A DNA stretch of 64,000 nucleotides from Actinomadura coerulea (GCF_014208105.1 NZ_JACHMQ010000001.1:6262001-6326000), one strand, 5' to 3'; positions 35,225 to 44,460 are shown, counted from the first letter of the stretch. A program made the numbers and translations. Notes: generated from the sequence alone by a model not told the origin.

Positions 35225-37045
35225 GTGATCGGGAAGGTCTTGCGCGGCGCCCGGGTCCAGGGACTGCTGCGGTACCTCTACGGCCCGAGCGCCAACGGCG
35301 AGCATCACAACCCGCACATCGTGGCGGGCTTCGAGGACGTGGCCGATCTGGAGCCGGGGGTAGGGCCTGATGGTCGCCGCGACTTTCGTCATGTGGAGGG
35401 TCTGCTGACACAGCCGCTGGCCTTGCTCGGTGAACGGAACTACCGCAAGCCCGTCTGGCACTGCGCAGTCCGGGCCGCTCCTGAGGACCCGGTTCTTACT
35501 GATGGGCAGTGGGCGCAGATCGCGGCCGAGATCATGAGCCGGACCGGCTTGGCACCGACGGGGGACGTGGGCTCCGTTCGCTGGATCGCCGTCCGCCACG
35601 CCGACGACCACGTCCACATCGTGGCCACGCTGGCGCGGCCGGACGGCGTCCGGCCAGAGGTATGGAACGACGGGTACCGGGTGCGCGACGCCTGCCAGGC
35701 GGTGGAGGAGCGATTCGGTCTGCGTTCCACGGCGCCGGCGGACCGCACGGCCGCCCGCCGCCCCAAACGCGGCGAGACCGAGAAGGCCGTCCGCCGTGGT
35801 CAGGCGGTGCCATCTCGTACCCTCCTGCGTCGAAAGGTCCAGACGGCGGCCGCTGGAGCCTGCAGCGAGAGTGAGTTCTTCGAGCGCCTCCAGGCCGACG
35901 GTGTCCTGGTGCGGCAGCGGTTCAGCCAGCGGACGGCCGGCGAACTGACTGGGTACGCCGTGGCTGCGCCCGGTGATGTGAACGCGGATGGGCAGCCCGT
36001 CTGGTACGGGGGAGGCAAGCTTGCCTCGGACCTCACGCTGCCCAAACTTCGCCACCGCTGGGCAGGTGCGGACGGCACGGTCCGCGGTTCGTCCGCCGTC
36101 CGTCCGCTGGACGGACGGCACCTGTCCGAGCGGACGAAGCGGGCTGTGCTGCGGACGACCGTCCGCCGTGCCGCGGACGAAGCCCGGACGACCAACGGGT
36201 TCCTCGGCCGCCTCCAGGACTACGGCCTCCTGGTCAAGGTCCGCGACAGCCAGCACGCGCCTGGCCAGATCACCGGCTATGCCGTCGCGTTCCCCACCGA
36301 CCACGGTGAGGAAGAACCGACCTGGCACGCGGGAAGCCGCCTTGCAGATGACCTCTCACTGACGCGCCTCCAGCAACGCTGGACCTCGCCCGCCACCGGC
36401 CCCGCGCCAACGATCGACGACGACCTCACTGTCGAGGAACGGCAGGCGTTCTACGACGACGCCGCCCGTGCCGCCGCCCACGCCACCGCCCATCTCCGTC
36501 GCCACCTGGCTACCAATCCGCACGCCGGCCAGGACGCCTGCTGGGCTGCCTCCGATGCCCTCCACGCGGCCGCACAAGTCACCGGCAACCACCACCTCCG
36601 CCGCGCGGCCGACGCCTACGACCGTGCCGCTCGCGCACCCTACGGGCGTCTTCCCCGTCCCAGTCCTGCTGGCAACGCCTTGCGCACCACGGCCCGGCTC
36701 CTCGCGCTGACCGGCGTCATCAAGGATCGGACGACGGTGTCGGCGGTCCTGCTGGTCTCCAGCCTCATCAACCTGCTCGACACCATCGCCGAGCTCCGCC
36801 GACTCCAGCGCCGGCAAGCCCAAGCTGAAGCCGCCCGGAGAGCAGCCTCGCAGGTCCGCGCAGCAAGACCCGCCAGTCCCGACAACGTGCCACGTCCACC
36901 AGCAGAGGCAGCCACGTCCTCGCAAGCACTCCTCGCCATGGCTGCCTTCCCCAGCCCATGGGCTCCGCTGCTACCCACGACACCCAGCTGCTCCGCACCG
37001 TCCAGCCCCACGCCACCAGCCCGCCCAAGCCGCCCGCGCCGCTAA
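35225..37045 (+). CDS. Relaxase/mobilisation nuclease
   Basis: This is 606 residues from a GTG. The N-terminal relaxase domain has MIGKVLRGARVQGLLRYLYG, HIVAGFED and the metal-binding motif RHADDHVHIVATLARPDG near residue 135. The middle and end carry two repeated modules of about 90 residues (SEFFERLQADGVLVRQRFSQ ... and NGFLGRLQDYGLLVKVRDSQ ...) and an Ala-rich tail with a membrane-like stretch. It nicks and carries the transferred DNA strand. No type IV secretion or TraB-type gene is nearby, so the element is mobilisable rather than self-transmissible within this window. Confidence 0.9.
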   Translation: MIGKVLRGARVQGLLRYLYGPSANGEHHNPHIVAGFEDVADLEPGVGPDGRRDFRHVEGLLTQPLALLGERNYRKPVWHCAVRAAPEDPVLTDGQWAQIAAEIMSRTGLAPTGDVGSVRWIAVRHADDHVHIVATLARPDGVRPEVWNDGYRVRDACQAVEERFGLRSTAPADRTAARRPKRGETEKAVRRGQAVPSRTLLRRKVQTAAAGACSESEFFERLQADGVLVRQRFSQRTAGELTGYAVAAPGDVNADGQPVWYGGGKLASDLTLPKLRHRWAGADGTVRGSSAVRPLDGRHLSERTKRAVLRTTVRRAADEARTTNGFLGRLQDYGLLVKVRDSQHAPGQITGYAVAFPTDHGEEEPTWHAGSRLADDLSLTRLQQRWTSPATGPAPTIDDDLTVEERQAFYDDAARAAAHATAHLRRHLATNPHAGQDACWAASDALHAAAQVTGNHHLRRAADAYDRAARAPYGRLPRPSPAGNALRTTARLLALTGVIKDRTTVSAVLLVSSLINLLDTIAELRRLQRRQAQAEAARRAASQVRAARPASPDNVPRPPAEAATSSQALLAMAAFPSPWAPLLPTTPSCSAPSSPTPPARPSRPRR

Positions 37046-37105
37046 CAAGTTCGCCATGGCGAAGCATCACTCCACCTCCACATACCAAGACACGGAGGCA
37101 TCCGA

Positions 37106-37306
37106 ATGCAGACCATGCAGTACAAAGACCTCGACACGCTCCCTACGGTCGTCAGCATCATGACTGCCGCACGCGCACTTGGACTGTCCCGCACGTACGC
37201 CTACGAGCTGGCGAAGCGTGGCGACTTCCCCTGTCGCATCATCCGAGTCGGCACCACCTACCGCGTGCCGACCGCGGAACTCCGCAAGTTGCTCGGCGTC
37301 ACGTAG
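37106..37306 (+). CDS. Excisionase-like helix-turn-helix protein
   Basis: This is 66 residues: a MerR/AlpA-type helix-turn-helix (SIMTAARALGLSRTYAYELAKRGDFPCRIIRVGTTYRVPTAEL). Such proteins upstream of tyrosine integrases direct excision. GGAGG lies 7 bases before the ATG. The frameshifted integrase lies 460 bases downstream on the same strand, consistent with an excision module. Confidence 0.88.
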   Translation: MQTMQYKDLDTLPTVVSIMTAARALGLSRTYAYELAKRGDFPCRIIRVGTTYRVPTAELRKLLGVT

Positions 37307-37766
37307 TCCTCAGGAGTCGGCTGGCTCGCTGATTCCGGGTGAACCAAGGAGACGCTGGCAAGTCCGGGAGAGAGGCCGCCCGGCGCCGGGATGGCGACGA
37401 AGCTCGGCATCCCGGCGCAGGGCGTCTGACCTCGGCTTTCAACCACCAAGGCTTTGCTTGAAAAGATCTATCTGACTGTAGTTCACTCACCGTGAGCGTG
37501 CAGAAGCAGAACGCCACTGCCTCCCTTCCGCGCCCCGGGACCTCCCGTCACCCCCTGCCCGTGAGGCGATCGAGGGCCTCGCTGCCCGGCAGGAAGCGTT
37601 CTGCGAAGCCCCTTACACCCGCCTGAAGCTCACCGAGATTGACGAGGAGCTCGGCGCGAATCGAGTGGTGTCCGGCTGGGAGACGGCCTCGCGAATAGAG
37701 CAACTCCCGCAGAGCCGTTTCGCAGCCCCCGCCACCACGGAACGAACCGTTCCCGAAGGAGGAGAC
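37307..37766. other. Gap between excisionase and integrase
   Basis: No gene is certain here. From about 37500 to 37760 one plus-strand frame has coding-like codon use (for example AARQEAFCEAPYTRLKLTEIDEELGANRVVSGW) and runs into the integrase frame, but it lacks a clear start. It may be a small accessory gene or a decayed one. A short AT-rich patch near 37455-37490 may carry the integrase promoter. Confidence 0.4.
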
Positions 37767-39336
37767 ATGCGAGGTACGACCTACAAGCGCTGCGGTTGCC
37801 GTAATCCCGAGACCGGCGAGAAGTACCCCGCGGGCAAGTGCCCGAAGCTGGTCATCCGCGACCACGGAGCATGGTGGGCGCGCTACGACGCCCCCGCAGG
37901 AAGCAGCGGCCGACGAAGACAGCCGACCGTCGGGCCATTCAAGACCAAGAAGGCGGCGCAGCAGGCACTCACGGAAGAGCTGGCCAAGTTCGAGATCCAT
38001 GGACGGCAGCTGGATCGGAGCCTGAAGACGGGCGCGTACCTGGAGACGATCTGGCTTCCTGCCAAGAAGGAGAGCCTGTCCGCCTCGACATTCGCGGACT
38101 ATACGGAGATCGTCCAGCTCTACCTGGTGCCCGGCTTGGGACACCTCAAGCTGGTCGACCTGAGGGACAAGCACGTAATCGCCCTGTACGAGGCGATCAT
38201 GCAGATCAACCGTCCCCTCCCCGAGGGGGCGAAGCCGAGCGAGATGCTCCGGCGCCTGATTGAAGTCCGCGCGTACTCAACGCGACACCTCAAGGTCGGA
38301 GAGGCTCCTCGCCGCAAGCAGACCAAGCCCATCTCCCCGACGCGGGTGAGGAAGATCCATGCGGTTCTGCTCTCGGCTCTCAACTGGGCGGTGAAGTCCA
38401 AGCGCCTGAGGGAGAACCCGATCGCGCACGTAGAAACACCTCGCATCAGGGGGAGGCGGGCGAAGCCGCTCGTCTGGACGACCGAACGCGTCCAGCGATG
38501 GCAGGAGACCGGAAAGGTGCCCGGCCCGGTGATGGTCTGGACGCCCGCCCAGACCGGCGCCTTCCTCGACTTCATCGCGGACGAGCGGTTGTACGCCCTC
38601 TTCCACCTGGTCGCCTTCCGCGGGCTGCGTCGAGCCGAGGTCGCGGGACTGGCCTGGGCGGACACCGACCTCCAGGGGGCAGGCACGCTGACCGTCCGTG
38701 AGACGCGTCCTGGTTCCGAGGGCCAGGCCGACGAGTACGACGACACCAAGTCCGAGGCCGGCGAGCGCACCGTGGCGCTGGACGAGGCGACCATCTCGGT
38801 ACTGCTGGACTGGCGGGCCGTTGGAACGAGAAAGATCCGCCGCTGGCCCCGAGGTATGGGTGGACTCCGGACGGGTCTTCACCCGCGAGGACGGGGTACG
38901 CCTGCGTCCCCAGTGGATCTCCACACGGTTCGAGGACCTGATCAAGAAGTACGGACTCGTCCAGGACAAGCACTCCGTCGAGGGCTGGTCCATCGACAGG
39001 ATCGCCCGTCACCACCGGATCTCTGTTCGCACCGTCCAGGTGGCGACGGGAGGTGAGCCGCTGCCGCCGATCCGCTTCCACGATCTACGACACGGAGCCG
39101 CGACGCTCGCCCTGCTCGGCAATGTCAACATGAAAGTGATCAGCGAGACTCTCGGCCACGCCCGCCACTCGTTCACCGCCGACACCTACACGTCGGTGCT
39201 TCCCGAGGTGTCCCGGGCAGCCGCTGAGGCGGTGGCTGCGGTCGTCCCTCGTCGGACGCGGCAGAGCACACCTGACGCCGCCAACGTGATCTCGCTTGCG
39301 GATCGACGTAACCGGCGCGGCCAACACGCAGGGTAA
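37767..39336 (+). pseudogene. int: Tyrosine integrase, frameshifted
   Basis: The ATG at 37767 follows AAGGAGGAG. The first frame gives an arm-binding/SAM-like domain (PFKTKKAAQQALTEELAKFE), a core-binding region and the first half of the catalytic domain with FRGLRRAEVAGLAW (catalytic Arg). Near 38818-38850 the frame breaks: LLDWRAV ends in frame one and GPEVWVDSGRVFTREDG continues in another. The second frame carries HDLRHGAATLAL and LGHARHSFTADTY (catalytic H-x-x-R, H and Y). All catalytic residues survive but are split. One inserted base, or two lost, would explain it; sequencing error and true inactivation are both possible. Confidence 0.85.
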
Positions 39337-39448
39337 TCAAAGCCGGGCCGGTCAGCACCCGCATCGTCCGGCCACGAAAGCACTCCGCCGACCTCCCGTG
39401 CACACCATGTGCACACCAGGCCAGGAGAAACGGACATCTGGAATGCGA

Positions 39449-39490
39449 CAGGGACTTCGCTCAAGATTGTGATCTTGGACGAAGTCCCTG
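39449..39490. terminator. Long hairpin between integrase and tRNA-Ser
   Basis: CAGGGACTTCG at 39449-39459 pairs with CGAAGTCCCTG at 39480-39490. An inner stem CAAGAT/ATCTTG closes on a TGTG loop, with a 2-base mismatch between the stems. It lies 7 bases beyond the 3' end of tRNA-Ser, so it probably terminates the tRNA and perhaps the integrase from the other side. Confidence 0.75.
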
Positions 39491-39497
39491 GTCAGTG

Positions 39498-39589
39498 TGG
39501 CGGAGGATCGGGGATTTGAACCCCGGATGGGCTTGCACCCAAACCGCATTAGCAGTGCGGCGCCATAGACCGGACTAGGCGAATCCTCC
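39498..39589 (-). tRNA. tRNA-Ser(GCT)
   Basis: Read on the minus strand, the acceptor GGAGGAT pairs with ATCCTCC, followed by discriminator G and an encoded CCA. The anticodon loop CTGCTAA gives anticodon GCT (39551-39553). There is a long class II variable arm (GGGTGCAAGCCC) and a TTCAAAT T-loop (GGGGTTCAAATCCCC). Its 3' end faces the integrase, the classic target for tyrosine-integrase elements. Confidence 0.97.
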
Positions 39590-39726
39590 AGGAGCCCTCA
39601 GGCCCAGGACAGGTTACCGGTTCGGCGAGCCAACCGGCAAAGCCTGACCCTTGGCTCCGACAGCATAGTCGGAAACACGCCCGAGCGCCGCGCTCCCGGG
39701 GCCGCGGGAGCGGATCGCGTCGGGCG

Positions 39727-40158
39727 TCAGCCGCCGAGCCGGAACCCGGTGAATCCGCAGGCCTCGGCGAGGTCGTTGCCGTGCTGCCGCATTCCCGCGA
39801 GGTCGGGCTGGCGCGGGGTCGTGCTGCCGGACTGGACCTGCCGCAGCATCGACGCGGTCTCGTCCAGGTCGCCCGCGAACGCGGTCGCGGCGCTCTCGAC
39901 GTCCCCGCCGGCGCTCTGGCCCTCGGAGCGCACCTTGGCGGCCGTGTCCGAGAACTTCTGCGCGGTGGCCGAGGCGCCGCCCGGCGTCGTCATCGACATC
40001 CCGCCGGTGGAGAAGCTCCGCAGCTCGGTCTCGATGTTCTTGCAGGCGGTCTTCTTCTTCCCGCCGGCGATGGCGTCGACCGCGCCACAGCCCGTGGAAC
40101 CGAGCATCAGTCCACCGACGGCGAGGACGCCGACCAGCTTGGTGGCGGACATGCGCAT
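39727..40158 (-). CDS. Small lipoprotein of unknown function
   Basis: This is 143 residues with a lipoprotein signal (MRMSATKLVGVLAVGGLMLG, then STGC) and a mature part of mostly amphipathic helices (CKNIETELRSFSTGG ... AQKFSDTAAKVRSEGQ ... FAGDLDETASMLRQVQ). AAGGAGAAA precedes the ATG. It lies between the two tRNA genes in what looks like native chromosome and has no clear functional partner. Confidence 0.8.
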   Translation of the reverse strand: MRMSATKLVGVLAVGGLMLGSTGCGAVDAIAGGKKKTACKNIETELRSFSTGGMSMTTPGGASATAQKFSDTAAKVRSEGQSAGGDVESAATAFAGDLDETASMLRQVQSGSTTPRQPDLAGMRQHGNDLAEACGFTGFRLGG

Positions 40159-40346
40159 GGGGTTTCTCCTTCAGGGGGTTGGGCTTTCGGACGGGCTACA
40201 CCCTCCCAGGGCACACCCGCTCTAATCACCCCTTTGGCGTACCTACCCCACCATGGGTTCCGTGACTCAGGTCACACTGCCAGGCTCTCGCATCCGTCAA
40301 CCGATTCGCGGTCAGGTCCCCGGAGCCGGTACAGTACTTCCGGCAG

Positions 40347-40419
40347 GCACCCGTAGCTCAACGGATAGAGCATCTGACTACGGATCAGAAGGTTAGGGGT
40401 TCGAATCCCTTCGGGTGCG
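40347..40419 (+). tRNA. tRNA-Arg(ACG), rebuilt by element insertion
   Basis: The acceptor GCACCCG pairs with CGGGTGC; the anticodon loop CTACGGA gives anticodon ACG (40380-40382) and the T-arm reads GGGGTTCGAATCCC. The discriminator is G, followed by CAG, with no encoded CCA. The sequence from the anticodon loop to the acceptor end lies in the 41-base repeat, so the 3' flank now comes from the inserted element. Confidence 0.96.
40378..40418 (+). repeat. attL core, 41-bp direct repeat
   Basis: This is identical over 41 bases to 50631-50671. It runs from the first base of the tRNA-Arg anticodon loop to the last acceptor base. The base before (A versus G) and after (G versus A) differ between copies, which fixes the repeat ends. 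Confidence 0.95.
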
Positions 40420-40428
40420 CAGCAGGTC

Positions 40429-40461
40429 AAAGGCCCCTTCCGATCTTCGGGAGGGGCCTTT
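40429..40461 (+). terminator. Element-borne terminator after tRNA-Arg
   Basis: AAAGGCCCCTTCC pairs with GGGAGGGGCCTTT around a 7-base loop, 10 bases after the tRNA. It closely mimics the native terminator now displaced to 50681-50710. Confidence 0.8.
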
Positions 40462-40471
40462 GTGATCTCCT

Positions 40472-40496
40472 ATGTAGCAACGCATGTAGCAACGCG
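40472..40496 (+). repeat. Integrase arm-type repeat, left
   Basis: Two tandem copies of ATGTAGCAACGC lie just inside the left end, next to the integrase stop. The identical 25-base block recurs at 50515-50539 just inside the right end. Paired blocks of this kind are typical arm-binding sites of tyrosine integrases. Confidence 0.75.
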
Positions 40497-40499
40497 ACG

Positions 40500-41795
40500 C
40501 TAGGACGCCGAACGGCGCCGCTTCCGGCGCTCCCCGGCGAGGTCGACGAGCATCCCGTCCATCGCCTCGGCCGCGGCGTCCTTCACCTCCTCCAGCAGGT
40601 GCACGTAGATCTCTGCCGTCGTCGAGAGCCGCGTGTGCCGTAGGACGCCTTGGATCACCTTGAGGTCGACGCCGTCCGCGAAGAGGAACGACCCGCAGGC
40701 GTGGCGCAGGTCGTGGATCCGGCAGCGCTCGACGCCGGCGGCTGCACAGATGTCCTCCCACATGCGGTTGACGTTCCGGGGTTCGAGCGCCGTCCCGATG
40801 GTCGTGGTGAAGACGAGACCCTCGTCGACCCACAGGCGCGCGGCGTCCTGCTCGTCCTCCTGGCCGGTGCGGTGCTCGCGCAGTGCTGCCACGGCGAACG
40901 CCGGGAGTTTCAGCGTGGCCTTGCTCGCCTGCGTCTTGAGGCCCTTCCTGACGAGCCGCCCCTTCCGGCGGCCGGTCTCCTCGTCGACCTCCCCGCGCAT
41001 TCGCTGGACGGACTCGACCAGGCGTACGGTGCCGGCGTCGAGGTCGACGTCTTCCCACCGCAGGCCGAGGCCCTCCCCGCGGCGCAGGCCGAGCGCGAGC
41101 AGTAGCAGCCAGTACGCCCACAGCCGGTGTTCGGCCGCCGCGCCGAGCAGGGCCCGCACCTCGTCCTTGGACAGCTCACGGGGCGGCTTGCGCTCGACGG
41201 TCGGCGCGTCGACGAGCAGGCACACGTTCCGCTTCACGCTCTCGTCGTCGACGGCATCGTTCAGCGCCTTCCGCAGGACGGCGTGCGCGTAGGCGACGGT
41301 GCGCGTCGAGAGCGTCTCCGGCGGCGGAAGCTTGGTCTCGCCGGGGCGCAGCTTCTTGCGGGACCGGCCGCTCGGCTTGCGCGCCAGCTCTAGCAGCCAT
41401 GCCCGGATATGGGTCGTCGAGAGGTCGACCAGGCGCACGCGGCCGAGGTGCGGGATGACGTGCTTCTCGCAGGTGTCCCGGTAGGAGTCGAGCGTGGACG
41501 CTGCGAGCTTCCCGGCCTCCACTCGCTGGGGCAGCGTCACCGGCAGCCACACCCGCGTGAGGTAGTGCTCGACGGTGTCCGTCCGCCCGGCCGTGACCGG
41601 CTGGTTGTCGTCGATCTCCCGTTGCGCCTGCTTGCGCTTGTCGTCCGCTTCCTTCCTGGTGTCGCCATAGACCGGCTTGCGCTTGCCGTTGGGGAGGTAG
41701 ACGGTCGCTACCCACTTCCCGTCGCTCGCGCGCTGGTAGGGGCGCCCGTCGCGGTTCCCTCGCGTGCGGGGCTTCCTGCTCGGCTTCTCGCTCAT
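40500..41795 (-). CDS. int: Tyrosine integrase of the satellite
   Basis: This is 431 residues. An N-terminal arm-binding domain (GRPYQRASDGKWVATVYLPNGKRKPVYGDTRKEADDKRKQ) leads to a core-binding domain and a catalytic domain with LALGLRRGEGLGLRW (Arg), HDLRHACGSFLFA (H-x-x-R) and LRHTRLSTTAEIYVHL (His and Tyr). All catalytic residues are present. The ATG at 41795 follows AGGAAAGG, and its start overlaps the stop of the upstream regulator (ATGA), so the two are co-translated. It should catalyse recombination between the flanking att repeats. Confidence 0.97.
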   Translation of the reverse strand: MSEKPSRKPRTRGNRDGRPYQRASDGKWVATVYLPNGKRKPVYGDTRKEADDKRKQAQREIDDNQPVTAGRTDTVEHYLTRVWLPVTLPQRVEAGKLAASTLDSYRDTCEKHVIPHLGRVRLVDLSTTHIRAWLLELARKPSGRSRKKLRPGETKLPPPETLSTRTVAYAHAVLRKALNDAVDDESVKRNVCLLVDAPTVERKPPRELSKDEVRALLGAAAEHRLWAYWLLLLALGLRRGEGLGLRWEDVDLDAGTVRLVESVQRMRGEVDEETGRRKGRLVRKGLKTQASKATLKLPAFAVAALREHRTGQEDEQDAARLWVDEGLVFTTTIGTALEPRNVNRMWEDICAAAGVERCRIHDLRHACGSFLFADGVDLKVIQGVLRHTRLSTTAEIYVHLLEEVKDAAAEAMDGMLVDLAGERRKRRRSAS

Positions 41796-42319
41796 CCGGC
41801 CTTTCCTCGTTTCCCGGGCGGGAGGTGACCGCGTAGCCGCGCCTCCCGAATCCAACGGTGCACGGTGGTCGCTGGCACGCCGGCATCTTCCGCCATGCGC
41901 GCCGCCGGTTTCGCGCTCACGGCCGCGTGCCATCGGTAGTGCTGGGCTACGAGCTTGTAGAACTCGTCGGGCGGAACACCCCCGCCCGGCCTGGACAGCT
42001 TCACCTCGGGACGGCTCAGAGATTTCGCGCCGAGCGCCGTACGCACCTCGTTCGCCGCGGCCTCCAGCCGCCCGATCGGCACAGCGCGCAGTGTGTCGGA
42101 GGTGACGGGGTGATCTGGCGACCCTCGCAGGACAAGCCCGGTCACCACGAGCCGCGTGTCCCGCTGCTCATCCCACGTGGCGTACACCCGCACCCCGGGC
42201 ATCACGCCGTCGATCGCTCCCCACTCGGAACCGCCGAGCTGATCCCAGAACTCATCGGCGCCCGGCTCGTAGTCGACGTGCTCCCACTCGCCCCCGCCGG
42301 TCCCTTCCTTACTCGTCAT
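41792..42319 (-). CDS. Helix-turn-helix regulator upstream of integrase
   Basis: This is 175 residues. The C-terminal end is a helix-turn-helix (AARMAEDAGVPATTVHRWIREARLRGHLPPGK). The N-terminal half is acidic with an alpha/beta region (VRVYATWDEQRDTRLVVTGLVLRG). The layout recalls actinophage proteins of unknown role that sit with integrases. Divergence from the excisionase gene puts it in the position of the master repressor in PICIs, but that role is inferred. It forms an operon with int. Confidence 0.78.
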   Translation of the reverse strand: MTSKEGTGGGEWEHVDYEPGADEFWDQLGGSEWGAIDGVMPGVRVYATWDEQRDTRLVVTGLVLRGSPDHPVTSDTLRAVPIGRLEAAANEVRTALGAKSLSRPEVKLSRPGGGVPPDEFYKLVAQHYRWHAAVSAKPAARMAEDAGVPATTVHRWIREARLRGHLPPGKRGKAG

Positions 42320-42473
42320 ACCGGCGACAGTACGCCCAGGTACGCCGAGGTTCAACAAGTGCGCGGAACACGCCGACAAACCTCCGCGAACTTGCGCGGT
42401 CGGTGACGTGGGTGGTACCTCTTGATCTCGGCCGCGTAAGTGCGCGGAACTCGCACCCCCTGGAGGTGGCGCG

Positions 42474-42680
42474 TTGAGTACGGAACCGCTCGCGTACCGG
42501 GCCGAGGAAGCCCCCAGCGTCTTCCCCATCGGCCGTACGGTCCTGTTCAAGCTGATCAGGACCGGCGAGATCGAGTCGTTCAAGGTGGGCAGGGCGCGGT
42601 TCATCCCGCGACAGGCGCTCATCGACTTCATGCAGCGCCAGATCGCCGAGCAGAACGGCGGCGGAGGGCGGGCCGCCTGA
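42474..42680 (+). CDS. xis: Excisionase-like helix-turn-helix protein, TTG start
   Basis: This is 68 residues starting at a TTG with GGAGGT (42462-42467) 6 bases before. The sequence (AYRAEEAPSVFPIGRTVLFKLIRTGEIESFKVGRARFIPRQALIDFM) is a MerR/AlpA-like winged helix typical of excisionases. It is the first gene of the rightward operon, divergent from the int unit, and its stop overlaps the next ATG (TGATG). Confidence 0.9.
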   Translation: MSTEPLAYRAEEAPSVFPIGRTVLFKLIRTGEIESFKVGRARFIPRQALIDFMQRQIAEQNGGGGRAA

Positions 42681-42925
42681 TGTCCCAGAACACACAGAAC
42701 GGGCCGGGGGTGGAGTCCCGGCCCGCTCGGAGATCAGCGCGGTGGACGGCTGACGGCGCCCTCATCGTAAGGCACCGCCGCTCTGGGGTCGCCGAGCTGG
42801 ACGACATCCGGCCGGGTGCCCTGCGCGCGTGGGCGTCCGCGTGCTGGCACCTGCGCGAGGCCGGGACCACGCCCCTGCCGCCCGCGCACGTCGTCCGCGC
42901 CCTCGCCCGCCGGGGGTGGTGGTGA
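42680..42925 (+). CDS. Small hypothetical satellite protein
   Basis: This is 81 residues starting MSQNTQNGPGVESRPARRSARWTA. A compact helical part (IRPGALRAWASACWHLREAGTTPLPPAHVVRALARRG) follows. Overlaps with xis (TGATG) and the helicase gene (GTGA) show it is translated within the replication operon. The function is unknown; a loader or adaptor for the helicase is one possibility from position. Confidence 0.72.
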   Translation: MSQNTQNGPGVESRPARRSARWTADGALIVRHRRSGVAELDDIRPGALRAWASACWHLREAGTTPLPPAHVVRALARRGWW

Positions 42926-44460
42926 GCGGTGAGGAGTGGGACGCCTACCCCAACGACGTCGAGACCGAGGGGCACGTCCTTGGCGCGATGATGCTCGCCG
43001 AGCACGTCATACCGGACGTCTACCGCGTGCTCGGCGACCAGTTCAACGAGCGGGACACCGTGTTCTATCGGCCCGCGCACTGGATCATCTATCGGACCGT
43101 CATCACCATGTGGGACGTCGGTGCGCAACCCGACGCCGTGACGGTCGCTAAGGCTCTCCAGGACGCCGGAGCGCTCGGCCGTGTCGGCGGCCCGGTCAAG
43201 CTCCATGACCTGATCGAGCGGGTTCCCACCGTCGCCAACGCCGGGAAGTACGCCGAGATCCTCCAGGACGTCTACCGGCGGCGGCGCGTTGCGGTCCTGC
43301 GCGAGGCACTCAGAGACGCCTCGCCCGACCGGGCGCGCGAGCTGACCGAGGAATGGACCGCTGCCGAGGCCCTCTTGCAGGGCACCGCCGGCGGCACGGT
43401 CCCCGGCCGGTCGTGGCAGCCGGTCGACCTCGGCCCGATCCTGCGCGGGCAGCACAAGCGCGCCGTGCCCACCGTGGGCGTCGCACGGTCGGACGGGCTG
43501 CAGTTCCTCTACCCCGGCAAGGAGCACAGCGTCATCGGCGAGATGGAGTCCGGCAAGTCGTGGTTCTGCCTCGCGTCCTGCGCGGCCGAACTCGTCGAAG
43601 GCAACCACGTGCTCTACATCCACTTCGAGGAGACCGACCCGACCGACACCGTTGAGCGGCTGCAACTGCTCGGCGTGTCCGCCGCGGTGATGCTGGAGCG
43701 GTTCCGCTTCGTCGGACCCGATGAGCCCGTGCGGCCCGACCTGCTCGCCGCCCTCCTCGACCCGGCGCCGACCCTGGCCGTGCTCGACGGCGTCAACGAG
43801 GCCATGTCGCTACACGGCCACGAGATCCGCCAGGAGGACGGCGCCGCGGCGTTCCGGCGCCACCTGGTCAAGCCCTGCACGGCCGTGGGTGCCGCCGTCC
43901 TCGCCGCCGACCACGTCGTCAAGGACCGGGAGAAGCAAGGCCGCGGGCCCCTCGGCTCAGTGCACAAGGGCAACGCCGTCAACGGATCGCTGATCCTCAT
44001 CGAGAACGCCGAGCCGTTCGGCCGCGGGCAGCGTGGCCGCTCGCACGTGTTCGTGACCAAGGACCGTCCGGGCCACCTGCGCGGCCATGGGCGGGCGACC
44101 AAGACCCCCGGAAAGACCTTCATGGGCGAACTCGTCGTCGACGACACCCGCACCGAGTGGGACGGCCTGAGCTTGCGCATCTGGGCGCCTGCCGACCGCG
44201 ATGAGGACACAGCGCCAGCCGACCCGCACGCCGATGATGACGAACACGTGCTCGACGTCGTCCGGACGCTCGTCAGTGCTGGTGAGGTGGCGACGCTGCG
44301 CGCCGTCCGGGCCAAGTCCAGGTTCGGCAACGAGAAGACCGCCGACTGCCTTACGCGCCTGGTGATCGACGGGCGCCTCGTCGAGGAACCGGGCGAGCGG
44401 AAGGCCCGCACGTTCGTCCCCACCGGTTCGGGCTCTCTCTCGGGAGGTGGTTCCTCGTGA
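42922..44460 (+). CDS. DnaB N-terminal/RepA-like replicative ATPase
   Basis: This is 512 residues from a GTG. Residues about 10-120 match the DnaB N-terminal domain (TEGHVLGAMMLAEHVIPDVYRVL ... DAVTVAKALQDAG ... RVPTVANAGKYAEIL). A RecA-fold ATPase (AAA_25/RepA type) follows with Walker A GEMESGKSWF, a hydrophobic strand ending in Asp (PTLAVLDGVNEAM), ADHVVKDREKQGRGPLGSVHKGNAVNG, and a C-terminal winged helix. It probably unwinds the element's origin on induction. No primase motif is seen, so priming would come from the helper or host. Confidence 0.88.
   Translation: MSGEEWDAYPNDVETEGHVLGAMMLAEHVIPDVYRVLGDQFNERDTVFYRPAHWIIYRTVITMWDVGAQPDAVTVAKALQDAGALGRVGGPVKLHDLIERVPTVANAGKYAEILQDVYRRRRVAVLREALRDASPDRARELTEEWTAAEALLQGTAGGTVPGRSWQPVDLGPILRGQHKRAVPTVGVARSDGLQFLYPGKEHSVIGEMESGKSWFCLASCAAELVEGNHVLYIHFEETDPTDTVERLQLLGVSAAVMLERFRFVGPDEPVRPDLLAALLDPAPTLAVLDGVNEAMSLHGHEIRQEDGAAAFRRHLVKPCTAVGAAVLAADHVVKDREKQGRGPLGSVHKGNAVNGSLILIENAEPFGRGQRGRSHVFVTKDRPGHLRGHGRATKTPGKTFMGELVVDDTRTEWDGLSLRIWAPADRDEDTAPADPHADDDEHVLDVVRTLVSAGEVATLRAVRAKSRFGNEKTADCLTRLVIDGRLVEEPGERKARTFVPTGSGSLSGGGSS

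Noticed and set aside
38815..38860. Programmed frameshift in the integrase
   Set aside because: No slippery heptamer or following pseudoknot is visible, and programmed shifts are not known to me in such integrases. Mutation or sequencing error is simpler.
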